Source of the DNA: an uncultured Prevotella sp.
GTDB taxonomy: Bacteria > Bacteroidota > Bacteroidia > Bacteroidales > Bacteroidaceae
Direction of reading: 5' to 3'
DNA: 7,551 nt
NCBI GenBank assembly: GCA_947095945.1
Contig: CAMUQM010000089.1
Span: 1-7,551, forward strand
A program made the position numbers and the translations under genes. The notes below the pieces were generated by a model. The model was not told the origin of the DNA and made no database searches. It was given only the letters and a program-made list of their open reading frames with translations. How positions within the stretch are numbered: the first letter of the stretch is position 1; every line of letters starts with the position of its first letter. This document shows, piece after piece, positions 6,738 through 7,551 of this stretch.

Positions 6738-7085
6738 TTAGTTTTTATGCTTACAAGGGCATATAGACTCGTCTTTGCTAAGTTTTTCGTAGTGTTCCTT
6801 ACGTTTAGGATTCATAGGGAACCATCCTTTTAAGACACGCTTCTCCTGCGAGATGAGCTCACCAATTCCCCAAAGGAATGAAGCTCCAAGGACACCGAGT
6901 AGAGCAGACCAAAAGATACTTTGTACAAACAAGGCTGCTACACAGCAAGCAATACCCACGATGAGCCATAGCCACCAAGGTTTTATACCAAAATAATACT
7001 CTGTTTTTATAACGAGTGGATGACAAAGTCCAATGATTAAAAACGTACATACAGCAAGGAGTATACCTTCAAAATTTAAATCCAT
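6738..7085 (-). CDS. DUF4491 family small membrane protein
   Basis: A 115-residue integral membrane protein. Three hydrophobic segments are visible, at about 8-26 (ILLAVCTFLIIGL), 37-54 (WWLWLIVGIACCVAALFV) and 57-75 (IFWSALLGVLGASFLWGIG). The conserved-looking stretches CHPLVIKTEYYFGIKPWW (21-38) and ELISQEKRVLKGWFPMNPKR (76-95) match my memory of the DUF4491 family, which is frequent in Bacteroidales and has no assigned function. The C-terminal tail is basic and ends CPCKHKN, giving a small Cys-Cys-His cluster that is probably cytoplasmic. It is a single gene, convergent with the operon and divergent from the sugar mutase, driven by its own promoter with an A10 tract in the spacer. The start at 7085 is the only ATG that gives the full first membrane segment. 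Confidence 0.85.
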   Translation of the reverse strand: MDLNFEGILLAVCTFLIIGLCHPLVIKTEYYFGIKPWWLWLIVGIACCVAALFVQSIFWSALLGVLGASFLWGIGELISQEKRVLKGWFPMNPKRKEHYEKLSKDESICPCKHKN

Positions 7086-7178
7086 TTATGTAAAGTTTCA
7101 ATATTAAATATAATTCTTACATTGAGAAATATGCTATCGAACATATTATTCTTAGCAAAACCTCGGTTTATATAGCTG

Positions 7179-7209
7179 CAAAAATACAAAAAAAAAATCT
7201 ATTTGCAAG
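7179..7209 (-). promoter_or_regulatory. Promoter of the DUF4491 gene with a homopolymer spacer
   Basis: Read on the minus strand, TATTTTTG (7186-7179) fits TAnnTTTG exactly and CTTG (7209-7206) is a one-mismatch -33 element 19 bases upstream, the expected spacing. The spacer contains ten consecutive T residues (A10 at 7188-7197 on the plus strand). The leader to the ATG at 7085 would be roughly 85-90 bases. Confidence 0.6.
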
Positions 7210-7231
7210 TGTCTTTCTCAGAATTATTGAT

Positions 7232-7239
7232 TACATTTG
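7232..7239 (+). promoter_or_regulatory. -7 element of the sugar mutase promoter
   Basis: TACATTTG matches TAnnTTTG exactly, 35 bases before the ATG at 7275. No good TTTG lies at the expected 19-20 base distance upstream, so the -33 element is weak or divergent. It overlaps the 10-bp palindrome ATTTGCAAAT (7235-7244). Confidence 0.5.
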
Positions 7240-7274
7240 CAAATACAAGTTGTAAATAAGAAAATACTTAAATT

Positions 7275-7551
7275 ATGAGCAATAACCAAACACTCATCGC
7301 ACAATGCGAAGAGAAAGCAAGACAGTGGCTGTCTCCTGCTTTTGATGAAGAAACTCGTTCTGCCGTTGAGGCTATGATTAACAATGCCGATAAGGCTGAC
7401 CTTATTGAGTCTTTTTATAAGGATTTAGAGTTCGGTACAGGTGGACTTCGTGGTATTATGGGCGCAGGCTCTAACCGTATGAATATCTATACCGTTGGTA
7501 TGGCAACTCAAGGCTTTGCTAATTATCTGAAGATTAACTTCAAGGATAAGG
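7275..7551 (+). CDS. N-terminal part of phosphoglucomutase/phosphomannomutase (phospho-sugar mutase)
   Basis: The frame is open from ATG 7275 to the window edge, giving 92 residues. It begins MSNNQTLIAQCEEKARQWLS and carries the family's N-terminal signature DLEFGTGGLRGIMGAGSNRMN at about residues 51-71, followed by IYTVGMATQGFANYL. This is domain 1 of the alpha-D-phosphohexomutase superfamily, cytoplasmic Mg-dependent enzymes that interconvert hexose 1- and 6-phosphates. The long helical N-terminus and FGTGGLRG spelling fit the PGM2-like or PgcA-like branch, usually near 580 residues. The phosphoserine loop, metal site and sugar-specificity loop lie outside the window, so substrate preference cannot be judged. 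It is divergent from the DUF4491 gene with a 189-base shared upstream region and appears unrelated to the envelope operon. Confidence 0.9.
   Translation, partial: MSNNQTLIAQCEEKARQWLSPAFDEETRSAVEAMINNADKADLIESFYKDLEFGTGGLRGIMGAGSNRMNIYTVGMATQGFANYLKINFKDK

Noticed and set aside
6859..7050. Second minus-strand frame inside the DUF4491 gene
   Set aside because: It is an alternative frame of a well-supported membrane protein gene, with no independent support.

Overview
The window looks like chromosomal DNA from a Bacteroidetes bacterium, most likely Prevotella or a close relative. The grounds are AT-rich intergenic DNA, promoters that fit the Bacteroidetes pattern TTTG-N19/20-TAnnTTTG, no clear Shine-Dalgarno sites, and protein families typical of Bacteroidales (a TonB receptor with a carboxypeptidase-regulatory-like N-domain, DUF4876, DUF6850 and DUF4491). 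The genus call is recognition from memory, not a search result.

Layout: 1-404 is the C-terminal end of a plus-strand gene, probably a large zinc-dependent metalloprotease of the DUF5117/DUF4953 type, closed by a strong intrinsic terminator (467-509). A 414-base intergenic region follows. It carries a structured dispersed repeat (551-611), two tandem dyads (717-735 and 740-757) and a good promoter (744-775). Then comes a compact three-gene plus-strand operon: a TonB-dependent receptor (819-3596), a DUF4876 lipoprotein (3601-4800, 4 bases after the receptor stop) and a DUF6850-type outer-membrane barrel protein (4813-6486). The operon ends in a 17-bp-stem terminator (6534-6579). Between it and a convergent gene lie a compound hairpin (6602-6646) and a second copy of the dispersed repeat (6659-6712). 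A minus-strand DUF4491 membrane protein (6738-7085) is divergent from the start of a phosphoglucomutase/phosphomannomutase gene (7275 to the window end).

The three operon products are all predicted to be exported to the outer membrane: an energised gated receptor, a lipid-anchored beta-sandwich protein and a second barrel. No SusD partner is present, so this is not a standard glycan system. The operon promoter is preceded by a perfect 19-bp palindrome whose outer six bases on each side match the DtxR/IdeR iron-box consensus. My working inference is a metal-responsive (iron, haem or manganese) uptake operon; the substrate cannot be read from the sequence.

The most interesting non-coding points are the DtxR-like box and second dyad, the two repeat copies whose differences preserve pairing only in plus-strand RNA and which can fold in two exclusive ways, and an A10 homopolymer inside the promoter spacer of the DUF4491 gene that could change promoter strength by slippage. 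No RNA genes, CRISPR arrays or insertion sequences were seen.
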